A stretch of DNA of 64,000 nt from assembly GCF_021134715.1 (NCBI RefSeq), contig NC_060028.1, positions 1,758,501 through 1,822,500 on the forward strand. The letters run 5' to 3'. Source of the stretch: Daphnia pulex. Taxonomy: Eukaryota; Arthropoda; Branchiopoda; Diplostraca; Daphniidae. Positions 1-11,800 of the stretch are shown here, piece after piece (positions within the stretch are counted from its first letter, which is position 1; each line of letters opens with the position of its first letter). The position numbers were made by a program, and so were the translations under genes. The notes beneath the pieces were generated by a model. It made no database searches. It was given only the letters and a program-made list of their open reading frames with translations, and was not told where the DNA came from.

Positions 1-798
1 CTATAAATATTTTTATAAAACCCAGACAGCTATTTGATAGGGTTTTCTTTCTAGTTTAAGATAGTATTTTTATTTTATAAAAAATGTGTTTCTAAGTATT
101 TGATAATTTAGTTTATTTGATGTTGTTGGGGTCTGGGTTAAATGGTACAGCCATCTGTTGCCAGGTAAACGACCAAAAAAGATCGAAAAAAAAACCTCTT
201 TACTTTTTTTATTGTATCTCCACTTATACTCAATAGAATGAAAAAAATTACAGTAATTCTGAAAGAGAAATGAATTTCCTTTTCATTAGTGCGTATTTCA
301 ATATATTTAATCCATCCGTTGCAGAGAAAAATGGTGTTTCGTTTTGCCCCTGGCTCTGTTCCGTTTAACGCTAAAATTTTTTTTTTCCTTAATTTTTTCC
401 TCTTTACATTTAATAAAATAACTATTACATAGTTTAACGAAAAAATATGAAAAAATTACCTAATGTAGAGAAATGCATGGGAATCACTCCTATATTTTTA
501 TTTTAACTTAATTCCCAACACTTAAATTTTTTGTTTCATCATTCACAAGAAGAGAAGAAAAATTATGAATTCGATGAGATTAAAGATGATGGACAAAGAA
601 GAGAACGAGGAGAAAAAATCAAACAAAGGATGAAACTGCAACCGCTTCAAGTGACAAAGGTAAAATAATTAAAATAGGTTGAATTTTAGAAAAAGAAAGC
701 TTTGAAGATGAAATTGCAGACAGAGAAAAAGCAGTTTAAGAAGGTGGAGCAGGAGAAGAAGAATATCACCAACGAAGAAATCAACAACCTAGCACCCT
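1..798. other. AT-rich stretch without recognisable gene
   Basis: Very A/T-rich sequence with long A and T runs. Between about 540 and 770 a purine-rich patch would read as Lys/Glu-rich peptide fragments, but stops interrupt it and no domain is visible. I see no gene, RNA or clear repeat here. Confidence 0.5.
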
Positions 799-1260
799 AC
801 TAGCACAGAGATATCCATAGGATATACCATGTATGTCAGAGCCGATCCAGTTGTATATCCCAGTTGAACGTCCTATGGATGTTTACAGGATATACTAATG
901 TCCTCTCCTGTGGACGTCAAACTTGGATATCCATGGACGTCCAAAAAACGGACGTCTTTGGGATCAGTTAAAAATTTGGGAAAAATTAAAAATTTAATCT
1001 CATCGGGGATCGAACCCGGGACCCCTGAATGCCGTGCCAGTGTTATGCATCCATGCTACACTTGTTTTTATTAATTTGAAACAAAGGGGATATTGCAGCT
1101 CCCCTACTAGCACACAATGTCCACAGGACGTTCTATGGATATCCTGTGAACGAAAACCCGTCCCCGTTTAGCGTCAGCTACGGATATCCTATTGATAGAA
1201 TGTTTGGATCAAGAAAACGGGTCCATACTGGGATGTCCTATGGATGTCCATCGGTAGCAA
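799..1260. repeat. Foldback repeat with palindromic 'ggatatccatagg' motifs
   Basis: The left end (from about 799, tagcacagagatatccatagg) is an imperfect inverted complement of the right end (to about 1258, cctatggatgtccatcggtagca). Inside, short motifs such as ggatatcc, tatggat and gacgtcc recur in both orientations. The phrase ctactagcaca occurs both at the left end and again near 1103, so this may be two adjacent or nested units. No transposase is encoded. It is probably a non-autonomous foldback or MITE-like element; its family is not recognised. Confidence 0.45.
1004..1066 (-). repeat. tRNA-like segment (tRNA-derived SINE-like)
   Basis: On the minus strand the stretch contains a perfect Pol III B-box/T-arm core (GGTTCGATCCC) preceded by CCCGG, with an A-box-like TAGCATGGATG upstream and a run of T about 10 bases downstream of the T-arm. 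The D and anticodon arms do not fold into a convincing cloverleaf and the T-stem has a mismatch. I therefore read it as a tRNA-derived repeat rather than a working tRNA gene. It sits inside the foldback repeat. Confidence 0.4.
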
Positions 1261-1598
1261 TCTCCGACATTTGCTCACACATTACTTTGCATGTTTTTAC
1301 ATGCTTTTCATTTCTTTATGATATGATAGTAGTTAATATACGCGCTGAACATCTGAGCGATCTCTCTGAACGCAAGCAGTGTTAAACGGGTGTTCAAGCT
1401 ACGTCTCACGAAACTGATACCAGCTACCTTTTTCGAGACTAACTACACGGCGGGTCGACCCTGGCTACACTGGCACTGGCTACCCCACACAAGCTACCCA
1501 TACGACCGACACTGGCTACCCAGACACTTGCTCCCCGGCAGTGACTACCTATCGATTTTCGTGAAACGACACCAGCGGTTTTTCAACAAAATCCCGAC

Positions 1599-3622
1599 AT
1601 GACTTATCGACTCATTCCCTGGCTGAACTGTGAATTGAACATTTTAATAGACGACCCCGAGATTCGATTGTCGGACGTGATGGAGAAGATTCTAGGACTA
1701 CTTACTAAACATCCTATCCGTAGTCGACCCTTCAAAGCAGCCATTAAATCTTACTTTTGGTCAATTCAAAAAACAAATCACTTCATTCACGAGTTCTTAA
1801 ACTTTGCCCATTCACCCAATAATATTGCCGAGTTCGATGATAATGCCGTCTACGTGACCAAAAATGTTCTCCCACTACCACTACCAATTAAATCGAAAGG
1901 TACAAGCTAATTGAAACACTATATATCCTTTCTTTACTTTTTACACTCGACCCCTTTATTACTATAGGTATCATAGAACAATCGAAGACATTCTTCTTAA
2001 GAAAGGTCGGCGATTTAGCACAGTGGGAAAAAAACTGCTCGATATTGTGACTCAGAGGCTACTAACTAAGCACAATAATGAGTTGGAGGTGGAAATTAGA
2101 TTTCCCACACTGAAAATCGCTCCTGACCTAGAGGATTTGCGCAAGGCGCTTACACCTGCCGCTTTTGATTTGGTGCTGGAACAATCGATGAAATCAACAA
2201 CATGGCCTTCCTACGCCCGATGGAACGCGGTATTACTTAATTTACAAATCTACTATTTACATGTATTTTATATTTTCCTACAGAATTCCGTCGCAGCAAA
2301 TGATATTCACTTGCTTCCGAACAACCTGCCGTCTGTTACAACTGTCGTTGGGCCCGGGCCCAAAAGAAGGAATGCCAAACAAGCAATCACTGAATTAAAC
2401 ATGGTGCTTCAGACAATTTCTACGACTGTCCAAGGGTTCCCTGTTCCTGTGCTGTGCGGATGCATTAACATGTTGCGCTCTATCAACAACCGGTGGAGAG
2501 CAAACGTTCCGGCAGATTTGGGCGACGGTAACTTGTTAATTATATGTAGACAAATAGTATCTTTAAAAATTGTTCTTAGATGGCGTGACATTGGCTTTCC
2601 TCGATGAGGCTTTTAAGTTTCTTGACGAGGGCTTGGCGCGTGCACAAACCGAAGAACCACCGACTGACAACAGAATATAATATTAAATAGAATAAATAGA
2701 ATAAGCTAAGAAGAACTCTGATATATAAACTATAAACTAATCTAAATATCTGAATTGAAACAGGCAATAGCTCGGCTGTTTTGCAGCCAACTGCTACATG
2801 CATTAGTCAGTCGGTGTCTGCGCCATTGCCTGGGAACACATCGGCCGAAGACTCAGGCTCTACGTCTACGGCTGAGCCGTCGACAAGTAGCAGCAGGGAC
2901 GAGTTGGCTGGTGGGGAAGACACCCCCAGGACAGCCCTAAAGCGCAAACTGGCACCATTGAAGTCGCCAGCCAAGAAAGCCAGGGTTGGGAGGCCAACCA
3001 AAAAGAAAGCGTTGGACCATCATAACTTTATACCCAAATGTTTTGCTGAAAAATTGGAAAATGAACAAGCAAAAAGTATTTTTTTCTAATAAGAATTCAT
3101 TCGTCATACAAAATATTTTCAATTCTGGTTGGTTCAGTGGTTCTTACTTGGGTGGCGGGAGCTACTAACGCAGAGAGGGCGCTGGCAAACAATCAAAAGC
3201 TCGACCAAGATCAAATTAAAGTCAGGCCTGAGGATGTTTCAACTGCACTGATAGAAGAATACTTCGATCTTGAAACATTCAAGCATTTCTTTGATGATGA
3301 TGCATGGGCATCGGTCGCGAGTCTTGGTAATCACTTAATCCCAATGCTTCACGTGGGTTGGGTTAATTAGTGAGTTAAACTAAAACCGCTTAATTTCTTA
3401 GTTTCAGTTATGAAAGGGCTTGAGAAAAAGAAAAAACTCGTCTACATATGTCACGAATGTGACAAACCAGTTGGCGATAACGGTTCGGTCTTCTGCAATT
3501 CTTGCAGGGAGTGGCTTCACTTTCGATGTGAAGGCCTCAAAGAAAGAGAACCCATTAGCAATAATTATTTTTCAAACATTGTTATGCTGAGGCAAAGAAG
3601 AAGTAATTTACAGTATTCGTAG
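1599..3622 (+). CDS. Multi-exon gene with C-terminal PHD-like zinc finger (lineage-specific, possibly element-derived)
   Basis: I do not recognise the gene. Coding pieces lie at 1599-1900, 1968-2527, 2580 to about 2690, 2763-3072, 3168-3328 and 3405-3622, mostly linked by GT-AG sites. The last exon encodes a Cys/His cluster (CHEC, CNSC, WLHFRC) with PHD-finger spacing, preceded by a Lys-rich patch. The exon at 2763-3072 has a Ser/Thr-rich part followed by basic stretches (KSPAKKARVGRPTKKK) that look like a nuclear localisation signal. The first and second pieces do not join in phase by any canonical site I could find, and the exon ending near 2690 lacks an obvious donor. The gene may therefore be partly broken or its structure misread. 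A nuclear, DNA- or chromatin-associated role is inference; origin from a mobile element ORF is also possible. Confidence 0.45.
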
Positions 3623-4028
3623 CTTAATAAGTTTCGTTTTTTGGCCATTAACTTTTTTGTTACTAATTTTTTGACAACTTTTACTTGTTTAAATTCTCAT
3701 TATTATTTTGACACCTTATTTTTTATCCTTTTGTAATTTTCTTGACAACTTGGCTTTTATTTGTATAACATAAATGAATAATTTAATTAAATGGTAAATA
3801 CACAAACTTCCCGCATAACGCATACCCAGCGCATCAAGATAGGCATCTATTGGTGGAAATAGGAACTACCGACAGGCACCGATAGACTGTCGGTGCAATA
3901 GCTGAAATACCATTCGAGCACCGACAGTCTGTCGGTGCAATAGATTTTTCGAATAAGAACTTGGGCAGGCCATCAAGGATCCGTATCAAGTATAACGCAT
4001 CAGGTAAAGCTGCCCATTGTCACTTTGT
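3623..4028. other. Intergenic sequence with palindrome pair
   Basis: AT-rich sequence downstream of the PHD-like gene. Apart from the two palindromes at 3876-3938, I see no gene. The canonical AATAAA is absent, though an ATTAAA-like hexamer lies near 3785. Confidence 0.5.
3876..3938. repeat. Two 21-bp palindromes, 21 bp apart
   Basis: GCACCGACAGTCTGTCGGTGC at 3918-3938 is an inverted repeat about the central base pairs, and a near-identical copy with one base change lies at 3876-3896. Both are followed by AATAG. A half-copy (ACCGACAG) lies just upstream near 3868. They could form short hairpins or be the ends of a small element. Confidence 0.7.
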
Positions 4029-4029
4029 T

Positions 4030-6345
4030 GAAGGAATCTAAAAATTTGCAAGAGTGCACTTGCTGGAAACCGAAAGCTTTGACAACACTTTTGGCCCCAA
4101 GAAACAACGAAAGCGGCCGAGCCTTGGCACCGGTGACTTGGACAGCTACGTATCCTCAGCCCAAAAATCCAGCGTTGGTTACGGAATCGAAAAAGACGAA
4201 GCTTTGATCGTGAACTGCAAATAACAAGTTAATCAGTGCCATTTTCAAGATATTTTAGATTCATGGCCTAATTCCATGCTTCTTCTAGGTAGATTTGATA
4301 CCAACTTTGATCACCCAACGTTGGGTCAAGACGCTTAGCTCCAAGTACCCCACCATGGAATTCCGTTCTTCGATGACCCATCCCTTTGGTAAAGGTTCGT
4401 TGATCAACTCTGTGCGCCAGTTTGACAAGTTTCACCCCAACAATAAGCAAATCAGCGTGGGTTCCATCGGTTACCGGAAAATTGGAAAATCAACCGTCAT
4501 TAATTCGTTACCCAGCAAGAAAGTCTGCGAGGGCGCCCATCGCCGGTGAGACCAAAGTTTGACAGCACATCACGCTGATGCGTCGAATCTTCCTCATCGA
4601 CTGCCCGGAAGTTGTATTTCCCACCGGAGAGACGGACGAAGAAAAAGTGTTGAAGGTAAACCGTTGGCAAGGATCAACCTGATGCAAATTGTAATACGAC
4701 TTCTTTCAGGGTGTCGTTCAATTGGAAAAGCCGAAAACGTCCTAAGTAGGGGAGAGTGGGGCGACTGGCTCACTTTTTTTTCTCTTAGCTCCCATTCCCT
4801 TATTTGCCAACGTATTTAGATCCACCAAATCTTAAAAGATAGAGAATTCTTTCTGCTCTAAATGGTGATTTTTGCAATCCGATCCAAATAAATTAAGACT
4901 AGGTTATTATCGATCTAAAAAAAAAAAAAAAAGAGCAAACCCGCCCCTGATACGGGGTCACTTGCTCACACCGCCGGGGTGTCTCGGCCCCTGTATTTCT
5001 TACGGAAAAACCGTTGACTGACAGTAGAAACTTAAAATTGAAAAAATAAACCAATAATGCAACCCACCAACGGAATATCAATGAAAAAGCTTACATAAGT
5101 ATGGTAGTTGACTAAAAACACGAAAAAAGTCGAACACAAATAATTTTACTGCTTTCATATGCAATTTTATGTAAGCCAAAAAGCCCCGACGCTGTGTGGC
5201 CGATGCGCCCCCAACAAAGGGGTCTTAGTATATTATTGAATATCTCTTATTTAAACTATTGTAAATATAAAACAAACTAAACAGGCTTAAAGATGAGATA
5301 ACGTAGAGTATTTTCCATATTTTTTTATAATTTTAAAGTAATCGGGAAAGCCGATACTTGATTCGAAAGTCAAAGTAGGACGACCCAATTTTAAGACGAA
5401 AAATTTATTTTACCTTTCATTCCTCAACCGTTCGTCGTACTACCATGAAATTTTGTTTTAAGATGCGCATTACTAACATCTACATCTCCTGATTTTTTGA
5501 ATATTTTATTGCAATTCTAACCCATCAAGAAATCAATTGAGCCATCCGACCCGAACGCCAGATCGCCCCACTCTCCCCTATTTATCCCGGCATTGATGAG
5601 ACGATTGAAGGAAGATATCTGCGCCGCGTCTACAGGTTGAACGACTGGAAAGATGCCAACGACTTGCTCGACCAAATAGCCCGCAGGACGGGCAGGCTGC
5701 TCAATGTTCCTGCCCGAATGGTCTGGAACTATGAACAACGACTACAACAACGACAAAGAAAGGCAATTCGCCCCGAATGGCCTTTCTTCGTCACCCTGGT
5801 CAATCTGGATGCAGCCAATAAGTGTTGGAGAAACCTGAGCCGCTGTTGAAGAGTCGGGAGAAGAGACAGAAAAAGACTAGAAGAAATTCAAGCCCAGATT
5901 GGCTCAGGATTTCAGTAAATTTATGTGGATTTGAAATACGAAGGTGACGTCATCCAGCCTTTGGAGGCTAAGCCGGACTTCAATGAAGACTCTTTGGCTG
6001 ACGAATCGGAAAACGATGAAGACGCAGAGGAAAATGTGACCACTGACAAAGTGACGGAAGAATTGAAATCGACTGACGTGTCCAAAGGGGAAGACAACGA
6101 AGGTCCCGAATACGAGGAAGATGATTACGAGGAAAAGATGGACTAAGAAGAAGAGAGCGACGTGGATGCAGCGGCCAAGAAGAGACAAGCCAAGACCCTG
6201 AAACTTAAAGCGAGAACCATCACCAAGAGCGAGGCCTTTTCCGTAATTCCCACGTCGCGATCGACGAAGAAAGGACGAGGACTACCGACCGGAAAACCCG
6301 CGCTGGAAGCCGACTTCGGAAGAGAGGAGGAAGATCGATAGCGAT
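4030..6345 (+). pseudogene. GNL2: GNL2 (nucleolar GTP-binding protein 2, NOG2) pseudogene
   Basis: Fragments in several frames match GNL2, a circularly permuted GTPase for 60S subunit assembly. In order they are an ESFDNTFGPKKQRKRPSL-type N-terminal block (about 4068-4130), a SxxNPFGKG-like block (about 4360-4400), the G1 region around 4450-4500, G2/G3 blocks (PIAGET, then [10 protein letters not shown]; 4535-4615), a DW..ANDLLDQIARRTGRLL block (5640-5705) and an acidic C-terminal part (5925-6345). The segment bearing the G4/DARD region is missing between about 4205 and 4290. The G1 is altered to GYRKIGKST, and frameshifts and stops occur throughout. A MITE splits the gene after the VQLEK block. 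Retained intron-like spacing near 4214-4290 suggests a genomic rather than purely processed copy. Confidence 0.8.
4749..5578. mobile_element. MITE-like DNA transposon with TA target-site duplication
   Basis: The left end GGGGAGAGTGGGGCGA at 4749 is matched by its exact reverse complement ending at 5578. The match continues as CTGGC after one extra base, giving terminal inverted repeats of about 21 bp. The element is flanked on both sides by TA (4747-4748 and 5579-5580), the target duplication expected for the Tc1/mariner group. The 830-bp interior has an A-run near 4917 and no transposase ORF. It sits inside the GNL2 pseudogene, whose homology resumes directly on the right side. Confidence 0.85.
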
Positions 6346-7338
6346 CAGAAAACGAATAAGATCACTTCAGGTAATTTCCCTTCCCTTTACGGTCTCTCGA
6401 TTTTGCTATCTCATTAATTCTTTTGTTTATCTTAAGACCTGTTACACTTATGGTTAATTTTTTTTTAACGACTTTTAAAAAAAATGTCGGATGTTTGCCT
6501 TATTGCACAGTCACGTTATACAATCGAACGCTAGATGATGACATAGCAGTGAGACAGCCGAAAAGAAAAACGACGCCAGATGTCTCCGATTGCGTTTAGA
6601 CTTTATGTGAAGTCAATGGGAAGTCAAATTTTTTCTAGAAATTAGTTGTCTATGTGGAGTCTTTCCGTTCGTCCTTCGTTTCGACATCACACTCGACAGA
6701 GATCAATGAAAAATCGTCAAAATGTCAAAAAATCTATCTCATCGGGTACGCGCGCCGAGATCATTTCGGCGTGAGGGCGAACGAAGCAGTATGTGTGTGT
6801 CTCTCTCTCTTTCGTGTGGTGTCTCCACGTCCAGAGTCTTTCGTAGTGGCCATGTGAGGGAATTGCATCCACAACATTGAGCCCGTTTCCTCCGTTCAGT
6901 ATCTGTGAGTTCGTGGTCAAGACAACAAGTTAGCTGGCCGTAGGGAAAACGGTCATCTATGTATAAGGCATCAGGTTTCGTTCCCCAAAGATTGAGCACT
7001 GCTCTTGCTGAGAGCGAAATGTTATTTTAGATTTTTCTCCAACAAAATGAATGCCGGAACCGCTTATAAATTTCATTCAATCTATCTCAGTCTTTCGGGA
7101 TTTCCGTTAGCTTTGTTGCCGGTCGAAGAAAGAAGCTAATAAATGTAGAAGCCGCCACATGAAACAAGGTGCTGAACAAAAAGATCAAACGTCCGTGATG
7201 GTAGAAAAACGCTGGGGAGGGTCCGAGGGAGGAGTTGTAAAGAGTGAATATTTTAGCGTGTCAATTAGTTCCATGAATAACCAAATTCGTCTTTCCCTAT
7301 TTTAAGAGTCAGCTATCTTCTGCTTCCAATGTCTTAGA
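6346..7338. other. Non-coding stretch
   Basis: No ORF here shows domain character on either strand. The sequence includes short CT and GT runs (about 6795-6815). It may be residual untranslated or flanking sequence of the neighbouring pseudogenes. Confidence 0.4.
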
Positions 7339-7406
7339 CTAATAATCTTTTATTTGTCGCCAAACAGTTTTGGGTTCGTCGGTCGGCCAAGTGCAGTCGG
7401 AAACTA

Positions 7407-8310
7407 TTGCACTGTGGAGGTGAACAAAGTGACTGGAGAAGAAATGCGCTGAATAATCACGAGCGATCACGAGAGCGGTGCGAGTGTGTCGTCGTTGGTC
7501 CAAGTGAAGACGGCCAGTGGCGACGACGACGACAACGACAGGATCATCATAAAACTCAAAGATGCCTGTTGCTAGCAACCCCCTCTGCGGATCAAGAAGA
7601 AACCAACGAAAGTCATCAGGTGGTTAACGAAGAAGAAGGAAAGAAGCCAGCGCAGGTGGCAGCAATTATTATCATCATGTTACGTCATCCGCATCATCTC
7701 TTATTCTACCAGCCAATCCGCGCGAAGACAACCTGAGCGTTGCCAGTCCCAATTCCGGTCACGTCCGATTGGCAGTCACACGAAAAAGGCCAGTCGGAAC
7801 ACCAATGATGAATGATGGCTCAACAGCAGAAAATGAAAGTGACAGCGTCTTCTAATGTTCAGCTCCTACAGCAACAACAGTATCATCATTCGCAGCAGCG
7901 GGGACCGGGGCCCATGGGTCATCCCAATCATTTCCAGTCGCAACAACAACCACACCTAGCCGCATCCGCACGCCTACCAGGCCGTAATGGCCACGATTAC
8001 GGTGGATACATTGGCGGCGGAGGCTACGATAAAGGACTCGTGGCTGCACTTCCTTACGATCCTACGTCTGGTCTGGTGTCATATACGATCATCCCAACAT
8101 CCGTCTGGGCGGAGGAGGTCCATACAACGGAGGAAAAGGAACTCCTTATTTGACGACGTTTGGCGCGGTTCCGGAAATGGTGGGGGAGGTCCTGAGCTGG
8201 CAGAAGGAATCACCGAGCTGGACGGGGTTCTAGCGTCAGTCCCAATCGTCCCAATCACCGATCCGTCTCGCAGACAACAACGCGCTTCCGGCTAGGCCCA
8301 TTCTTCTTCC
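7407..8310 (+). pseudogene. Broken low-complexity coding remnant (Gln/His/Gly/Pro-rich)
   Basis: Pieces in different frames read as protein-like low-complexity sequence: a VRLAVTRKRPVGTP block near 7765-7805, Gln/His-rich runs at 7860-7960, a HDYGGYIGGGGYDKG block near 7990-8040, and further Gly/Pro-rich pieces to about 8280. No single frame is open across them, so a frameshifted remnant of a disordered-protein gene is more likely than a real gene. I cannot identify the parent. An AATAAA at about 8740 on the plus strand could be its old poly(A) signal. Confidence 0.35.
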
Positions 8311-8635
8311 AGGGGTGGCCGATACACTCCATCATCGTCTTGTGGACGTTCTCAGGGATCATCTCCCGGTGTCAACAACACTGCAGCGACAACGCCAACC
8401 ACCGCCACCTTCACTACAAACAAGAATAACAATCATCCCCCTCCTCCTCCCGCCACTACTGACTCTTCCGAAAATCTGCAATATAACAATCTGATGGTTA
8501 TCCCTCACGGAAGATCGACATCGGCTTGCCGAATTGCAAAAGAAGCATCGTCCCTTTTCCCCATGTAAAAAGCTAAAAACATTCGGAGATCCACAGTTCC
8601 ACACAGCAGCCAATGCCCCCCATTACTTTCTGATA

Positions 8636-8645
8636 TTTATTTATT
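8636..8645 (-). promoter_or_regulatory. Poly(A) signal for the spectraplakin transcript
   Basis: Two overlapping AATAAA hexamers on the minus strand lie about 200 bases downstream of the spectraplakin stop codon, a plausible 3' UTR length. Confidence 0.5.
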
Positions 8646-8846
8646 AGGTCTATCTGCGCCCCCCTTCCCCCAATAGAAAATTGAATACGAAATATGTATA
8701 ATTAACTAAGGGATTTGTATTGCTTGGATTTGTTTTATAATAAAGTATAACTTTTTTTAACAGGGATAGTGAGAACTAGAAAAGAGTAAATATGATTACA
8801 ATTTCCTATTACAAAAAGGGATGGAACAAGATCATTATTTCAATTT

Positions 8847-11800
8847 TTACTTGGGACTAGGTCGGAATGTTGACATACTGGAAGGTTTTCTAATGCCTGT
8901 GCTTACGACTTTGCGTACTACGGCAGTCAGCGGATCACCTCTCATCGTTTTGGGTGTATCCGGAATGCAGGTACTGTTGGGCCCAGAGTCACTGTGATCC
9001 CTAATTTATTAAAAACATAGATCAATTATTTAATAATTGCGATAAAGCAATGCAAGGAAAAAGCAAGGAAGGAAATATTTGGTTCATCACCTAGCCGGCG
9101 TTGATGTTAATATAGGGATACTAGAAGCGGAGGAAGTTCGTAATATCCTTGATCTATAATAAAATGCCAAGTATATCGATTAGTTATGGTTTATGTTACT
9201 CAATCTTATCGCACGCTATAGAATACAACTACGACTGAGTTAAGGTACTATAACTATGAAGTGAATCTTACCGACTAGCAGCGCTGATGGCGCCTCCATT
9301 GAAAACCCCAGATGGGCTGGGTGAAATGCCTGATGCGCTTAATCCGCTTGGATGGCGAGCGCGAGTTTCCACAAGTGATAGCGACGGAACAGCTGGTCTT
9401 TTTCGAGGTAAGGTGCACGACCAGCTTGGTTGCTTTAGAGAACGACGATTTCCAATGGGTGTATTTTGTACGGATCCACCGTCTGCAAAGATGAAAAAAT
9501 TTTGAATGAAGATAAAATCCAGCTGCCATCAAAAGCAAATGACATCGTACCATAACCATCCAGCGACTGAACCGATCTGTTTCTGGAATCCAAGAGGCGG
9601 CTAGTTGACCGACTTCCAGAACGACTTCCGTCTAAATTTAAAGTAGTGTAAATTATAATTCAGTTAATAAAATAGAACAAAATCAACAGAATTGCTTCCA
9701 GATCTCATACTTATCATAGACTTCCGAGAAGCGGGGGTTTTTCGGCTAATTTGGAAAGATCCATCGCTCTCGCTTACTGAGGTGTCGGGTGTTCCAACAG
9801 ATAACGACTGAAGCAACGGGGACTCCTTATTGCGTACTATTCTTTCCCGGACCTGTACAAATCAAAACCAAAGTTCTTACTTCTATTCATGCCATCCTAT
9901 AGTTTGCAGCAGTAACTAACAAACAGACCTTAGAGATGGGCCCAGCAGTGGTAAGAGATGGTGAAGGTGTATGAAGGGGCGAGAAGATCGTTTGGCTGCT
10001 TCCAAGCTGACTAGACACGGAGCTGTTGGGGCTCGTCCTGGACTTGAAAAGTGTCATTCCTTGAGAGGTGCCTTCGGGCAAAAACTGCTCGCGAAGCTCA
10101 AAGTTGGTCTTGCCTTTAACTTTGAAAAGGATCGCGCAAAATGTCAAAATAAGAAAATACAAACTAAGTCTTAAAATAAAAGCACTTACCACGGCAGGGA
10201 TCATTCTTAACAAGAAATTCACCAAGTGCTTCCCATCCACCACCGACACGTACCATCACAGTCGAGCGTAGAATACGGATTAGACGAAGTTTCTGGTTCT
10301 CGCCGAACTGCACGATAAAGTTGCAAAAAGATTAAATATAAGAGAGAAGGACATGATTTTTTTACTGGATTATTTACCCGGTACTGGCCTTCAGTGACCT
10401 GGTGAACTTTGAATGCGTTGCGGCAAGTGCATTGGTTAACTGCGCGTTCCACTTCATCCTGGATGATCTCGTCTTCGGTTGTGGGACGCTCTTCCCAGTC
10501 AGGCCGTAAGGCCGTCAGAAACTCCTTCCACTCGATAGATCCTTCGTTGTTGCGATCAAACATATTGGCCACGACATTCATCTCGATACGGCTTGATGGG
10601 AACTTGGTCTTCATGATTCCATCGATGAAATCCTCGCGAGGAATAAATCCTTCGTTATTCCGATCTATTCTGCGGAAAAGATCCGTCACCCGAGATTTTT
10701 TATTGTTCATGTATTTCATGAATCTGCGCCTCCAGTCGTCCCAGCTGAAGTTTTTCACTTTTTCAATCTCTTGCAAATAATTCAGTTTGTCTTGGAGGCG
10801 TCGCTGGCGCTCCCAGGCCATCATCCAAACGTTGCGCCAGCGATCCCAGAGATGACGTGCACGAGGACTACACGGTGATCCTTCCAGGTTCACCTTGCTA
10901 GAGTCAAATCAACCATGTTTTAGTACATAATTATTAAAAGTATCAAACGGAATTCAAGTTTACCTTGATTTTCGAGTTGATTGTTGTAACCCAGGAGTAG
11001 ACTGTCCCGATGGTGGTTTGTAACTGACGTGGCAAAAAAAAACGAGAGTTGATGAATTGAATTATTAATAATTTTATAAGCAAAAGCTGACCTGGATCGA
11101 AGTATTCGAGGGATTTGCGAATTTTCTCGGTCAGGTGTCCTAGTCCTGCAAAAGCGATCCATCTCAGGTTGTCTTTTGGCCATGTCTTCCATAAAGTCTT
11201 GGTGATCCTTGACCAAAATTTCGACGAAAGGCAGATCATCAGGCAAAGGTTCAGCTTCTAATGTATCCATCGTGTTCTCCGCAATGGAGAGCCAAGCGAG
11301 AAGTTCTTCCAAAATGGAAGCCATTTCACGCACATTGCACAAGTGCTCCTTTAGACGTTGCTCACGCTGCAACAATAATAATAAAAAAAAGGATAAGTGC
11401 AAGAGAAGAGCAGTCTCTAAATAAAGTAGGAAAATACCTGGTTAGCCCATGCCATAACTTCTTCCCACCGAGATTGTACGACCGTAATCAAATGATGAAT
11501 AACAGGTACAGCGTCAGGGTGAGCCTTTTCGAGGATATCTTGAGCCATGGCCATTATATCGTCTTTGTCAGTCTCTTTCTTGATCAATTCTTCCAAACAT
11601 CTGCAATCCAGGCAACAGAAATATCGATTGACACTACCATATTTAAAAAATGCATTAAAAACTCGTTGGCATACTTATGGTGATCATCCAACTGTTGCAG
11701 TGCTTCTGTTTCTTCATCAGGTAAAGGACCAGCGAATCGCAGTTTCGTCAGGGCATCAGAGAACCATTCGAGAAGCACGTTTACTGCTTTGTGCAAAGTC

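Noticed and set aside
1004-1066. A functional tRNA gene
   Set aside because: The B-box is perfect but the T-stem has a mismatch and no proper acceptor, D or anticodon stem can be formed.
7812-8153. A Gln/His/Gly-rich ORF as a real gene
   Set aside because: The protein-like pieces continue in other frames on both sides, which fits a frameshifted remnant better than a short gene.
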